A stretch of 64,000 nucleotides of DNA from Tildeniella torsiva UHER 1998/13D. GTDB lineage: Bacteria > Cyanobacteriota > Cyanobacteriia > Phormidesmidales > Phormidesmidaceae. The notes beneath the pieces are model-generated. The model was not told the origin of the DNA. It did not search any database and saw only the letters and a list, made by a program, of their open reading frames with translations. The translations under genes were made by a program, and so were the position numbers. Shown piece after piece: positions 1 to 8,655 of this stretch. The stretch lies in NCBI GenBank assembly GCA_019358835.1, contig JAHHIH010000022.1, positions 41,075 to 105,074 of the forward strand, written 5' to 3'. Numbering within the stretch: position 1 is the stretch's first letter; each line of letters starts with the position of its first letter.

Positions 1-1152
1 CAGTCGGGCCACGACCAGTTTTTCGAGGCGTTTGGCGGCTTTGACGCCATATCCTCTTCCCTGACACGCCAAGATGACATGGTGGCTGAGGTCGCAAACC
101 GCGCCGCCGCACAGCATATTTTTTACCTGGAGCTGTTGATGACGGTCAAAGGTAGCGAGGCAAGGCAGCTAGGGCGAACCGTGGGCTGGAGCGGCGATTT
201 TGCCCAAATGCGCCAGCGGCTGCTCGACGCGGGTTTGATAGATTTAGTTGCCCAGGGCAGTCAGGATATGGCTGCCCTCGAACGCGAGGTGAACCAGACG
301 TTAGGCTGTGAGACACCACGCCCCCAGCCCGGCTGCGAAGTAACGGTGCGATTTTTGCAGCAGACCACCCGCACCCGCCTGCCCGAAGAGGTATTTGCCC
401 AGTTTGTCTACGCCTTTGAGCTGGCCAAAGCCGACTCCCGCGTGGTCGGCATTAACCTGGTGGCTCCCGAAGACAACCCTGTGGCCCTGCGCGACTACAG
501 TCTGCACATGGAGATGATTGGGTTCCTCAAAACCCAGTTCCCCGAGGTCAACGTTTCGCTTCACGCTGGCGAGCTGACCCTGGGGCTGGTGCCGCCCGAC
601 GACCTGCGCTTTCACATTCGCCAGGCGGTGGAGGTAGCCCAGGCCAGCCGCATTGGCCATGGAGTCGCCATTCTCTACGAAAACGAGCCCTTTCAACTGC
701 TGGAGGAAATGCGCCGCCGGGGCGTACTGGTAGAAATTTGCCTCACCAGCAATGAGGTAATTCTCAATGTTGAGGGCGACGAGCATCCTTTTCTTGACTA
801 CCGGGCCGCTGGGGTACCGATGACTTTGGCCTCCGACGACGAGGGCATTGCCCGCATCGACCTGAGCAACGAGTATTGGCTGGTGGCCCAGCGCTACGAC
901 CTGGGCTACCGCGACCTTAAGCAGCTGGCCCGCAACAGCTTGGAATATAGCTTTCTCGCGGGCGACAGTCTCTGGGCCTCGCCTGCGTTTAGCCAGCTCT
1001 CAGCCCCCTGCGCCAGTGATACCCCTGGCTTGGGGACGACCTCGGAGGGCTGCGCCAGCTTTTTGGGGGGGAGCGATCGCGCCCGCACCCAGTGGCAGCT
1101 CGAAGCCGAATTTGCCGAATTTGAGTCGCTATCGTCGTTTCGGTCTCGCTGA
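1..1152 (+). CDS. Adenosine deaminase family protein (5'-truncated by window edge)
   Basis: The reading frame is open from base 1, so the start lies upstream; the first ATG at 79 is internal. This is a metal-dependent hydrolase of the adenosine/AMP deaminase superfamily, expected to deaminate adenosine (or a related purine) to the inosine form in the cytoplasm. Visible family motifs, in order: SLHAGE (the HAGE metal/active-site segment), RIGHG, VEICLTSN, and LASDDEG where most members carry the catalytic Asp pair. The C-terminal 50 residues after EYSFLAG look like low-conservation tail. The stop overlaps the next start by one base (TGATG), implying co-transcription with the SDR gene. Exact substrate cannot be told from this fragment. 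Confidence 0.85.
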   Translation, partial: QSGHDQFFEAFGGFDAISSSLTRQDDMVAEVANRAAAQHIFYLELLMTVKGSEARQLGRTVGWSGDFAQMRQRLLDAGLIDLVAQGSQDMAALEREVNQTLGCETPRPQPGCEVTVRFLQQTTRTRLPEEVFAQFVYAFELAKADSRVVGINLVAPEDNPVALRDYSLHMEMIGFLKTQFPEVNVSLHAGELTLGLVPPDDLRFHIRQAVEVAQASRIGHGVAILYENEPFQLLEEMRRRGVLVEICLTSNEVILNVEGDEHPFLDYRAAGVPMTLASDDEGIARIDLSNEYWLVAQRYDLGYRDLKQLARNSLEYSFLAGDSLWASPAFSQLSAPCASDTPGLGTTSEGCASFLGGSDRARTQWQLEAEFAEFESLSSFRSR

Positions 1153-1898
1153 TGGCACAGGTTTTACTCGTTACTGGCGGCAGTCGAGGCATTGGCGCTG
1201 CTACGGCCCGTCTCGCTGCCGAGCGGGGGTATGCGGTCTGCGTCAACTATTTACACAATCAGGCGGCGGCTCTTGAGGTGGTTGACGCGATCGCCCAAGC
1301 GGACGGACAAGCCATTGCCGTCGCCGCCGATATTTCTCTAGAAGACGACGTTCTGCGCCTCTTTCAAACGGTGGATGAGCAGTTGGGTACGCTGACGGCC
1401 CTGGTGAACAACGCTGGAATTTTGGAGCAGCAGCGGCGGGTAGACGAACTCGATGCCGCCCGGCTCAACCGCGTCTTTGCCGCCAACGTCACCGGCAGCT
1501 TTCTCTGCGCGAAAGAAGCCGTGAAGCGCATGTCAACGAAGTATGGCGGGGTCGGCGGGGCGATCGTCAATGTGTCGTCAGTGGCGGCGCGGCTAGGGTC
1601 GCCGGGGGAATATGTGGACTACGCCGCCTCTAAGGGTGCGATCGACAGCCTCACTATTGGCCTGGCGAAAGAAGTAGCCGCGGAAGGCATTCGCGTCAAC
1701 GCGGTGCGTCCCGGCTTTATCTATACCGATATTCACGCCAGCGGCGGCGAGCCCGATCGCGTCGAGCGGGTAAAGTCGGCTGTGCCCATGCAGCGGGGCG
1801 GGCAGGCGGTGGAAGTGGCCCAGGCGATTCTGTGGCTACTTTCTGCTGAGGCCTCCTATACCACCGGTTCATTTATCGATATAGCAGGCGGCAAGTGA
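1152..1898 (+). CDS. SDR family oxidoreductase (FabG-like)
   Basis: A 248-residue short-chain dehydrogenase/reductase. The N-terminus carries the Rossmann nucleotide-binding motif TGGSRGIG, followed by NNAG, then the catalytic serine in NVSSVAA and the YxxxK pair in YAASKGA. The length and the GG-K C-terminus fit classical SDRs such as glucose dehydrogenase or 3-oxoacyl-ACP reductase. NADP or NAD is the expected cofactor; the substrate is not evident. It overlaps the adenosine deaminase gene by one base and is probably translationally coupled to it, but no shared pathway is obvious. Confidence 0.88.
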   Translation: MAQVLLVTGGSRGIGAATARLAAERGYAVCVNYLHNQAAALEVVDAIAQADGQAIAVAADISLEDDVLRLFQTVDEQLGTLTALVNNAGILEQQRRVDELDAARLNRVFAANVTGSFLCAKEAVKRMSTKYGGVGGAIVNVSSVAARLGSPGEYVDYAASKGAIDSLTIGLAKEVAAEGIRVNAVRPGFIYTDIHASGGEPDRVERVKSAVPMQRGGQAVEVAQAILWLLSAEASYTTGSFIDIAGGK

Positions 1899-2133
1899 GC
1901 CGGAAATTTTCCCAATCCCCGCCATGGGAACCTGAGTTGGACTAGACAATCGGGATGCTCAAATTTGTTGTTTGGATGAGCAAGCCCGGATGTTCGAACC
2001 TGCTAACCTTTCCACCTGTGACCCAACAATTCAACCGACAAACTTGCCCTACCCCCTCGCACAAAAGTCGGATGGATAGGGTAAGTTTAGGCCTGTGGTT
2101 TGGCTTTCCTTGGTTGTGTTGTGGGTTTCGGTT

Positions 2134-3408
2134 ATGGGTTACAGACGTTTTTTCACCGGACTTTGCCTGGGCCTCGTGCTCAGCGTGTGTCTGTCTTGTT
2201 CCCAGCGGGCACTGCTCTCGGAACCCTCTGTTGCAGTGCCCCCAGATGCTGAAGCTGAAGCAATATCCCCCGCTGAGGCCCGCGAAGGGGCGGTGACAGA
2301 TGTGGCTCCAGCTCCGCCAGAGCTGACTGCCGAAGCCCAGGCGATCGTGGCCAGCGTCGCTGGGGGGCTGGCCAACCCACCCCGTAAGGATGTGCGCCTG
2401 GTAGCGATTAGCGACCTTAATAGCGCCTACGGCTCGACTGACTACGACCCTGAGGTGGATAAGGCGATCGCCCTATTACCCTTTTGGCAGCCCGACCTGG
2501 TCGTGTGCGGCGGCGACATGGTGGCGGGGCAAAGTCCATCCCTCACGGCACCTCAAATTCAGGCCATGTGGCAGGCGTTTGATGACCACGTGGCGGCCCC
2601 CCTGCGCCAACAATCGGTACCCTTTGGCTTCACCATCGGCAACCACGATGCCTCGGGGGCCAGGGGGCCAAACAACCAATTTCTGTTTCAGCAGGAACGC
2701 GATTTGGCCACGGCCTACTGGACGGCCCCCGAACATAGCCCTGGGGTCAACTTTATCGATCGCACCGATTTTCCTTTCTACTACACCTTTGAGCAGCAGG
2801 GGATTTTCTTCATGGCCTGGGATGGCTCGTCGAGCCGCCTGCCTGAAGAAAAGCTGGCCTGGGTCGAGCAAGCCCTGGCCAGCGACACCGCCCAGCAGGC
2901 CAAAGCCCGCATTTTGCTCAGCCACCTGCCTCTCTACGGCATCGCGGTAGGGCGCGACAAACCCGGCGAAGTGCTCGACAACGCCGATCAGCTGCGGGCC
3001 ATGCTAGAGCGCTACAACGTGCACACCTACATCAGCGGCCACCAGCACGCCTACTATCCGGGCCACCGGGGCAATCTTCAGCTGTTGCACACCGGCCTTT
3101 TGGGGTCTGGGCCACGGGCTCTAATCGACAGCAGTCTGCCGCCGGGGAAGGTGCTGACCGTCATTGATGTTGACTTTGCCGACCCAGAACTGACTACCTA
3201 CACCAGCTACGACATGGCCACCCTGCGCACCATCGAGTACGCCGAACTGCCCCGCTTTCTGGCGGGCCACAACGGTATTGTGCTGCGGCGAGATGTTGAC
3301 TACGACGAGCTGGCTCCCGACGAAAAATCCTTTTGTGAGCAGCGGTTGGGCCAGGGGCTCTGCACTGGGCATTTGCCCTTTCCCAGGCCCAAAACTTACA
3401 GCGCCTAG
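2134..3408 (+). CDS. Secreted/lipoprotein metallophosphoesterase
   Basis: Calcineurin-like phosphoesterase fold. Metal-binding blocks are present in order: AISDLN, CGGDMV, GNHD, LSHLPLYG and the GHQH motif, giving a probable di-metal phosphohydrolase. The N-terminus from the chosen ATG has basic residues followed by a hydrophobic stretch ending at LSC, so it is likely exported and perhaps lipid-anchored, followed by an Ala/Pro/Glu-rich linker. A GTG at 2095 would add 13 hydrophobic residues in front; the ATG at 2134 gives a better signal peptide and is preferred. Substrate unknown. It stands alone on its strand. Confidence 0.82.
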   Translation: MGYRRFFTGLCLGLVLSVCLSCSQRALLSEPSVAVPPDAEAEAISPAEAREGAVTDVAPAPPELTAEAQAIVASVAGGLANPPRKDVRLVAISDLNSAYGSTDYDPEVDKAIALLPFWQPDLVVCGGDMVAGQSPSLTAPQIQAMWQAFDDHVAAPLRQQSVPFGFTIGNHDASGARGPNNQFLFQQERDLATAYWTAPEHSPGVNFIDRTDFPFYYTFEQQGIFFMAWDGSSSRLPEEKLAWVEQALASDTAQQAKARILLSHLPLYGIAVGRDKPGEVLDNADQLRAMLERYNVHTYISGHQHAYYPGHRGNLQLLHTGLLGSGPRALIDSSLPPGKVLTVIDVDFADPELTTYTSYDMATLRTIEYAELPRFLAGHNGIVLRRDVDYDELAPDEKSFCEQRLGQGLCTGHLPFPRPKTYSA

Positions 3409-3657
3409 CCACCGTTTGAATCCCATCAGGTGGGCTAGGCAGTGGCCTATTCTGTGCTAATCTAATAAGGATTACGGGCAACTATGCCCGAATTTTATTG
3501 TCTGTATTACTTCGTACTGACAGCTAGCCATGACGACTCTGCCTAGAGCAATGGGAGGTGGCTCGACCGCTCTAGGGCAATTTAGAACAGTCTGTAGGTT
3601 CAACAACCTGTTGTTTGATTCGTTAGTGCATGTCCAGGAGTATAGAAGCGATTTCGT

Positions 3658-3834
3658 ATGACTCAAGTCGTTGTAGGTGAAAACGAAGGCATTGAATCGG
3701 CCCTGCGCCGCTTTAAGCGGCAGGTCTCCAAGGCTGGGGTTTTTTCAGAAGTTAAGCGTCGTCGCCACTTCGAGACGCCCCAAGAAAAGCAAAAGCGCAA
3801 AGCCGTCGCGCGTCGCAAGAAGCGCTTCCGTTAA
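3658..3834 (+). CDS. rpsU: 30S ribosomal protein S21
   Basis: A 58-residue, very basic protein that begins [20 protein letters not shown] and ends in KKRFR, the typical bS21 layout (N-terminal ALRRFKR segment, central [11 protein letters not shown], Arg/Lys-rich C-terminus). S21 binds the 30S platform near the 3' end of 16S rRNA and helps early initiation. A strong hairpin terminator follows at 3875. No close Shine-Dalgarno is visible; an AGGAG lies about 17 bases upstream. Single-gene unit. Confidence 0.95.
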   Translation: MTQVVVGENEGIESALRRFKRQVSKAGVFSEVKRRRHFETPQEKQKRKAVARRKKRFR

Positions 3835-3874
3835 GCCCCAGCTCGTGTAAACCACTTGTAAGGCAACTGCTATG

Positions 3875-3907
3875 AAAGAGGGATGCTGCTAGCCAGCGTT
3901 CCTCTTT
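3875..3907 (+). terminator. Probable rho-independent terminator of rpsU
   Basis: AAAGAGG pairs with CCTCTTT and the stem continues through a G-T pair, an A-T pair and a GCTG/CAGC core, with a 5-base loop. It is followed by TTTTGTTGT. It lies about 40 bases after the rpsU stop. Confidence 0.7.
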
Positions 3908-3932
3908 TGTTGTGGACTGGGAAGACGGGTTA

Positions 3933-4082
3933 TACCAAATCCGAATCACATAACCCCGATTCTCACAAGGCATAACCGTAGGGTGCATTCGCGGCTATAA
4001 TCACGTCCGACAACGCCTCAATCGCTTTGATTAGCCGCAATGCACCTCTCGAGAACCGGGGGTAAACAAGCAGGATTTGGTA
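3933..4082. repeat. MITE-like inverted-repeat element, copy 1
   Basis: A 150-bp element with terminal inverted repeats TACCAAATCC / GGATTTGGTA. Inside these is a second pair, CCCCGATTCTC / GAGAACCGGGG, and a third around GGTGCATT / AATGCACC, so the whole element can fold into one long imperfect hairpin. It is flanked by TTA on both sides. The right TTA is the stop codon (TAA) of the minus-strand gene at 4083. A second copy with the same ends and a shorter middle is at 17167. No coding capacity; it would depend on a transposase supplied in trans. Confidence 0.8.
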
Positions 4083-6164
4083 TTAGTCATCGGCGTTGGC
4101 GGTAACCAGGGTCAGCAGCGGGCCAACCTGCTCTTGGCCGCTCACCGCCAATTCGCTGTGGCAGAGCACAACGCGATCGCTGACTCGGCCCAGCAGATCG
4201 CGCACAATGCGCTCGGGGCGATCGCAGTGCAGCATTTCAATATCCTCAGTCGTCCAGGGGCGGCCCCGGTAAGATCGTAGAAACAGCGGATAGCCAAACA
4301 GCAGATTGTCGGTACCGGCCAGCCAGCGAGGGGATCCGGCATCAATCCAAAAGTGCCAGCGGTGGCGCAGGCGTTGCAGGCGATACTGGTACACGGTGGC
4401 GATGGTAATTACCTGAGCTGACTCCACCGGGTATGGGTTGGCGGTTACGGTGCCCTGGCGCAGCAGCAAAATAAACCGCTCCAGAGAGTTTTTGAGTGTC
4501 ACAGTAGATTTTTGATCCAGCATCGGGGCCACCTGACGCAGGCGATCTTCTACCGCCCAGTAGTGCTGGGCGGTTTCCATCAGCTCCCGCAGGGCGGCCA
4601 GCTGGTCGGCGGGCAGATGGCTACCGCCCCAGTAAAAGGCCTGAATGGCGCGATCGAGCACGCTAATCACCCCCGGCGTCAAGCGCTGCTGACGCTGCTG
4701 GCGCTGCTGCTCGATCCATTGGCGCAGGCGACTGTAGGCTTCGGTGGCCTTGTAGCCCAGGCGATCCCAGCGATCGAAGCGCTCTACGGGCAGCAGTTCG
4801 GGCTGCTCTAGGCTGGGTTCAAAGCAGTGGTCAACCAGCAGCTCGGCCCGCACCGGGTCAATCTGTACGGCCTCAAACCAGGGGCCGACCTCCGGAGCCT
4901 GGGGAATCTGGCTCAGCACCACCAGCATTTCAGCAACCTCCTCGGCGGTGGCCAGCCGCCCTAGGCCAGGATACACAAAGGTCAGCAGGGTGAGCAGCGA
5001 TCGCACCAAAGGCGAGTGAATCACAGGCCGCTGGTCGCTAAGGGAGGCCACGGGTAGCCCGCGATCGCTGAGAATTTCGGCCAGGGTGTAGCGGGCGATC
5101 GCATCTAAACCCGGCCCAATAATCGCAATCTCCTGGGGAGCCACCTGCCCTTCCTTCACCACCTCGACCACGCGCTCCGCCGTCTGGCGCAGCAGTTCCC
5201 CCCGCGACACCGTTTGCAGGGTTTCAAAACAGGGCAAAGGTTCCGGCAGCGCTAAAGGATCCATTACCCACTCCACCACCTGATCGCCCCAGGAATAGGC
5301 CAGGGAGTCGGTCGCCGGGGTGGTCTGGTCGGTCACCTGGCACTGATCCCGCAGCGGTTCGAGGGCGTCAGGATCAGCCCCCAGCCCCATGCGCACCTTG
5401 CCGTGGCGGTTCCAGGTGAGGGCCACAGGTCGCCCGGCATCGATAAACACCTGAATCCACTGGGCGGCGATCGCCGGATATTCATCTAAGTCATCGGCAA
5501 ACAGTCCGCCGTAGCGGGTCAGCAGTTTCTCTTGGTAGAGGGGATGAGGCAGCAAATGACGCCAGTAAAGCTCGGTCATCACCCCGTAGGTGAGCAGTCC
5601 CCGCGCCAAACACCAGTCGCGCCAGTCCACCAGCGCTTGACCGATCGCCCGCCACACCGCTTCCGGGGCAAAGCCGGGAGGAATACCCTCCGGCAGCAGC
5701 ACGGGCAAGTCTTCGGCGGGGATCCCTCCGGCGGCGGCTAGCTGCAAAAAATCGAGCGATCGCCGCACGATCTGAGCCTCCAGCCAGCCCTCCACCGCCA
5801 TAGTGCCGTCTAGCATCTGCTGTCGCCAATGACTGGCAGCCAGCTCCTGCTCATTCTCAGGGCGCAGCCGCAGCGGAAACTGAGGGGATAGGCCCAGCTC
5901 GGCCACCAGCAGCGGCCAAAACAACGTCACTTCGTCTTGAATGAAGCCATTAGGTGTGGTCGTGACCACCGCTACGCCGGGGGCCACATCCCCAATTCGT
6001 GCCGCTAGCCGCAGGCGGTTGTCGCCGTTGGCCGCAAAAATCAGGTGGCTCTGGCCAAGGTCTAAAGGCTGGGCGATCGCGGCATTAGGGCGCAGCTGTT
6101 CGAGCAACCAGGTGGTCTTCCCGCTGCCGGTTACACCTTCCAGCCATTGGGGCGAGTTTGCCAT
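4083..6164 (-). CDS. RecB/UvrD-like P-loop ATPase (putative helicase/recombination protein)
   Basis: A 693-residue protein starting MANSPQWLEGVTGSGKTTWL, with a textbook Walker A (GVTGSGKTT) at residues 10-18. An acidic LFADDLDEYP segment around residue 225 resembles the Walker B of superfamily 1 helicases, and TVSRGELLRQTAERV with QEIAIIGPG resembles the middle of RecB/AddA-like proteins. C-terminal motifs QVITIATVYQYR and WFWIDAG-like residues replace the usual helicase motifs V and VI, so it may be an ATPase that has lost full helicase signature. Its TAA stop coincides with the flank of the MITE-like element. The function in DNA repair is inferred from fold resemblance only. Confidence 0.6.
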   Translation of the reverse strand: MANSPQWLEGVTGSGKTTWLLEQLRPNAAIAQPLDLGQSHLIFAANGDNRLRLAARIGDVAPGVAVVTTTPNGFIQDEVTLFWPLLVAELGLSPQFPLRLRPENEQELAASHWRQQMLDGTMAVEGWLEAQIVRRSLDFLQLAAAGGIPAEDLPVLLPEGIPPGFAPEAVWRAIGQALVDWRDWCLARGLLTYGVMTELYWRHLLPHPLYQEKLLTRYGGLFADDLDEYPAIAAQWIQVFIDAGRPVALTWNRHGKVRMGLGADPDALEPLRDQCQVTDQTTPATDSLAYSWGDQVVEWVMDPLALPEPLPCFETLQTVSRGELLRQTAERVVEVVKEGQVAPQEIAIIGPGLDAIARYTLAEILSDRGLPVASLSDQRPVIHSPLVRSLLTLLTFVYPGLGRLATAEEVAEMLVVLSQIPQAPEVGPWFEAVQIDPVRAELLVDHCFEPSLEQPELLPVERFDRWDRLGYKATEAYSRLRQWIEQQRQQRQQRLTPGVISVLDRAIQAFYWGGSHLPADQLAALRELMETAQHYWAVEDRLRQVAPMLDQKSTVTLKNSLERFILLLRQGTVTANPYPVESAQVITIATVYQYRLQRLRHRWHFWIDAGSPRWLAGTDNLLFGYPLFLRSYRGRPWTTEDIEMLHCDRPERIVRDLLGRVSDRVVLCHSELAVSGQEQVGPLLTLVTANADD

Positions 6165-6224
6165 ACAACCTGAGAATAGATATCACTCTGCCTACTCTAC
6201 CCTGGGGATTTTGGATACAGGACA

Positions 6225-6248
6225 GCCGAGGCAGTGACCTGCCTCGGC
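6225..6248 (-). terminator. Perfect 10-bp hairpin, possible terminator after psb34
   Basis: GCCGAGGCAG, loop TGAC, CTGCCTCGGC: a perfect GC-rich stem downstream of psb34 and just before the minus-strand gene starting at 6164. No clear T-tract follows on the minus strand, so termination is plausible but not certain. Between this hairpin and psb34 there is another inverted repeat pair, AACTAAAC (6291-6298) and GTTTAGTT (6363-6370). Confidence 0.5.
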
Positions 6249-6378
6249 TGCGGTTGAGAGTCTTAGGCTCAATCAAACTCAGAGTGTTCTAACTAAACGG
6301 ATCCGGGATCTTTTTCAATGCGACCGGCCTAACGGGCAAGTTCGAGTCCCTAAGTGGATGCTGTTTAGTTGGGACACG

Positions 6379-6558
6379 CTAAGAAACCGAGGAGACCGAG
6401 ACCGCTACCAGCAGTAGCCCACCCACCAGAGCCAGGGCCAGCCCACCCAAAATCAAATAGTTGCGCTTTTGGGTAGAATTCGGGGGCTCAGCCTCGTACA
6501 TTTTGGGCTCGTTGGCAAAATTGTTGAGGCGACCGCCGTCTTCGGTGGTGTAAGGCAT
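6379..6558 (-). CDS. psb34: Photosystem II assembly protein Psb34 (ssl1498 family)
   Basis: A 59-residue protein opening MPYTTEDGGRLNNFANEPK, then a YEAEPP segment, a QKRNY motif and one C-terminal transmembrane helix (about residues 35-55). This is the layout of the ssl1498 'light-harvesting-like' family, identified in cyanobacteria as Psb34, which attaches to photosystem II assembly intermediates in the thylakoid membrane at the time high-light-inducible proteins leave. The gene stands alone between two minus-strand genes. Recognition rests on recalled family sequence, and agreement along the N-terminal half is strong. Confidence 0.88.
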   Translation of the reverse strand: MPYTTEDGGRLNNFANEPKMYEAEPPNSTQKRNYLILGGLALALVGGLLLVAVSVSSVS

Positions 6559-6664
6559 AGCTGATAAATCCTTCTTAAAACTTGACTAACCTTAAGAGAA
6601 GGTTACCTGAATACCGCATCCCTGGATACCCCCATTGCCGCTGGTGGGGATCGCTGAATCTTCG

Positions 6665-7468
6665 CTAAACCCCCGTTGTCAAAGGCTGGTGAGGTACGAG
6701 ATTTAACGGCAGCGGTTGCCCCACCGTGGGGGTAAGCACGCGAGCAGAAAGCCCCTTGGCCGCGATCACCGCCTGGAACGATTCGGCATCACCCACCACC
6801 TTGAGCCAGTTGATCAGCAATCCGCTATAGGTGACTTCGCCCGCATCAGCGGTGGGCAGCACCACCTGGGGCCGCAGCCAATCCACCAATTCTAGAGCCC
6901 CCTTCTGGCCACGAATGATCGGCCCAACCACAGGCAGCGCCAGATCGACCACCGGGGTGATCACAACATCCACGGGCCCTTCCGCCTTCAGCTCAGGTCG
7001 GTGAAAGCCGTGGGGTTCGTAGAACAGCGATGCCCCAGCGTCGCGATCGCCGGAAATATCCCGCAGGATGTAGCCATTTTCAACGACTAGCGGCCCCAAA
7101 GGGGTGCCGGGGATCGCTTTGATGGTCACCTGTTGATTGAGGGTAAAGGTTTCGCCATGCCCGAGGGCGGTGACCTGGCTATAGCCCAAACCCTCGGCGA
7201 CCTTCGCGGCGCTGGGCGAGCCCACTACCGGAATGCCGCGATCGAGGGCCTCTAGGGTGGGGGGATGGGCGTGGTCTTCTAGCCCCTGGCTGAGCAAGAT
7301 CAGGTCAATCGCCTCGGGCAGGGGTTGAGGTTGGGGATGCTCTCCCTTAAACATCCAGGACTGCTGGCCAAACACCAGCTCTCCCACCAGCCAGGGGTCA
7401 ACCAAAATACGCTGTCCCCCCAGGGTAAGTAGCCAAGAGTTGCTGTCGAGCCAGGTGACTTCCATCAA
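6665..7468 (-). CDS. MBL-fold protein with incomplete metal motif
   Basis: A 267-residue metallo-beta-lactamase-fold protein of the UlaG-like group (MEVTWLDSNSWLLTLGG opening, ILVDPWL). The diagnostic HxHxDH motif is altered: the site reads SQGLEDH, so the first two histidines are Gln and Leu while the Asp-His pair is kept. Later EPHGFH and PTADAG occupy the other metal positions. Homologues of this type occur in cyanobacteria and plants; their reaction is not known to me. The start MMEV has a second ATG one codon later. It is transcribed divergently from the M23 peptidase gene. Confidence 0.75.
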   Translation of the reverse strand: MMEVTWLDSNSWLLTLGGQRILVDPWLVGELVFGQQSWMFKGEHPQPQPLPEAIDLILLSQGLEDHAHPPTLEALDRGIPVVGSPSAAKVAEGLGYSQVTALGHGETFTLNQQVTIKAIPGTPLGPLVVENGYILRDISGDRDAGASLFYEPHGFHRPELKAEGPVDVVITPVVDLALPVVGPIIRGQKGALELVDWLRPQVVLPTADAGEVTYSGLLINWLKVVGDAESFQAVIAAKGLSARVLTPTVGQPLPLNLVPHQPLTTGV

Positions 7469-7719
7469 ACAAATTCTCTCAGAGCACTATTACTTAGTGT
7501 AACGGATTCTTTACACAGCCATAGTCAGCGGCCCAGAGCGCCTCAAGCCACCTCCGAAAACGGCCAGATCAATCCCCCAATTCCAGAATTGCACCCTGGG
7601 GCCACGGCGGCGTTGGTCTGCAAACGATCCGCGAAATTGTGCAAATGCTCTGATCCCCGTATAATCCATCTTGGTCTGATGGTTAACGTCTGCTACCACT
7701 TTTCCCTGCTAGTGTTGCT

Positions 7720-8610
7720 ATGCCCCGTCTTCAGCTCAAGCCCTACACCGTACTGATTACGGCAACCGGCAAATCTCCCATCACCTTGAGGCTGCGCCCG
7801 GTGCCGCTGCTGGTGGGCCTAGCCCTAGTGGTGGGGCTGCCCCTCACCTGGATTAGCCTGCTGCTCTATCAAAACGTGCATCTGGCCCAGCGCAACCAAA
7901 ACTTGTCTGAAACTGCGAGCGAAGTGCTCACCGAGCTAGACGCGATTGGCAACGAAATTGAGGTGCTCAAGAACCGCGCTGGCCTGCCCGAGCAAAGTCT
8001 TGAGAATACCCGCGTCCCCAATTCTGAAGCGGAGATTCCCCCCAGAGGCGGCGTAGCTGAGGCGGCCCCCGCCGAGGTCATGTTTGACGAAGCCCGCCGC
8101 CAGTTACCTAATCTAGAAGTCATGCTTTCGCGGGCGGTGAAGCCAGCCCTAGAGCAAACTCTAGAATCTGAGGCCGAGCAGGCGGCGGCCTTTCCCAGCG
8201 GCAAACCAATCGCAGGCGACCCCTCAGTTTCCTCAGAGTTTGGGCTGCGGCCCAACCCCTTTGGCCAACGAGGCTACGAAATGCATGAGGGCGTAGACTT
8301 TGCCGGGCCGATGGGCAAGCCCATTTTGGCCACCGCCGAGGGTGTGGTGGTGCGGGCCGACTACAACGGCGGCTACGGCAACCATGTCAGAATCGACCAC
8401 GGCTACAACTACGAGACCCTCTACGGCCACCTGTCAAAGCTAGAGGTCAACATTGGCGATCGCGTCAAACGGGGCGACATCGTGGGCTACCTGGGCAGCA
8501 CCGGGCGCTCCTCTGGCCCACACCTGCACTACAGCGTCTACCGCAACGGTCAGGCGGTGAATCCTCGCTATTATTTGAAGCTGGCGGAAACGAATCAGGA
8601 AACTAAATAG
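7720..8610 (+). CDS. M23 family metallopeptidase, membrane-anchored
   Basis: A 296-residue protein with a short cytoplasmic N-terminus, a transmembrane helix at about 27-50, a helical/coiled-coil linker (NLSETASEVLTELDAIGNE) and a C-terminal peptidase M23/LytM domain. The zinc site is visible: H and D in HEGVDF, and HLHY with the preceding HGYN/GHLSK block. All zinc ligands appear intact, so it is probably an active murein endopeptidase acting in the periplasm. Downstream aroC starts 45 bases after the stop and may share the transcript. Confidence 0.9.
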   Translation: MPRLQLKPYTVLITATGKSPITLRLRPVPLLVGLALVVGLPLTWISLLLYQNVHLAQRNQNLSETASEVLTELDAIGNEIEVLKNRAGLPEQSLENTRVPNSEAEIPPRGGVAEAAPAEVMFDEARRQLPNLEVMLSRAVKPALEQTLESEAEQAAAFPSGKPIAGDPSVSSEFGLRPNPFGQRGYEMHEGVDFAGPMGKPILATAEGVVVRADYNGGYGNHVRIDHGYNYETLYGHLSKLEVNIGDRVKRGDIVGYLGSTGRSSGPHLHYSVYRNGQAVNPRYYLKLAETNQETK

Positions 8611-8655
8611 TAGGATCGGGAAAACTACCTGGGCCGACGCCGGCATTACCGATCT

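Noticed and set aside
6291..6370. Possible tRNA-like structure (AACTAAAC/GTTTAGTT ends and a GTTCGAGTCC T-loop-like word)
   Set aside because: The presumed T-stem does not pair (GCAAG against CCCTA), there is no acceptor layout and no anticodon arm; kept only as an inverted repeat.
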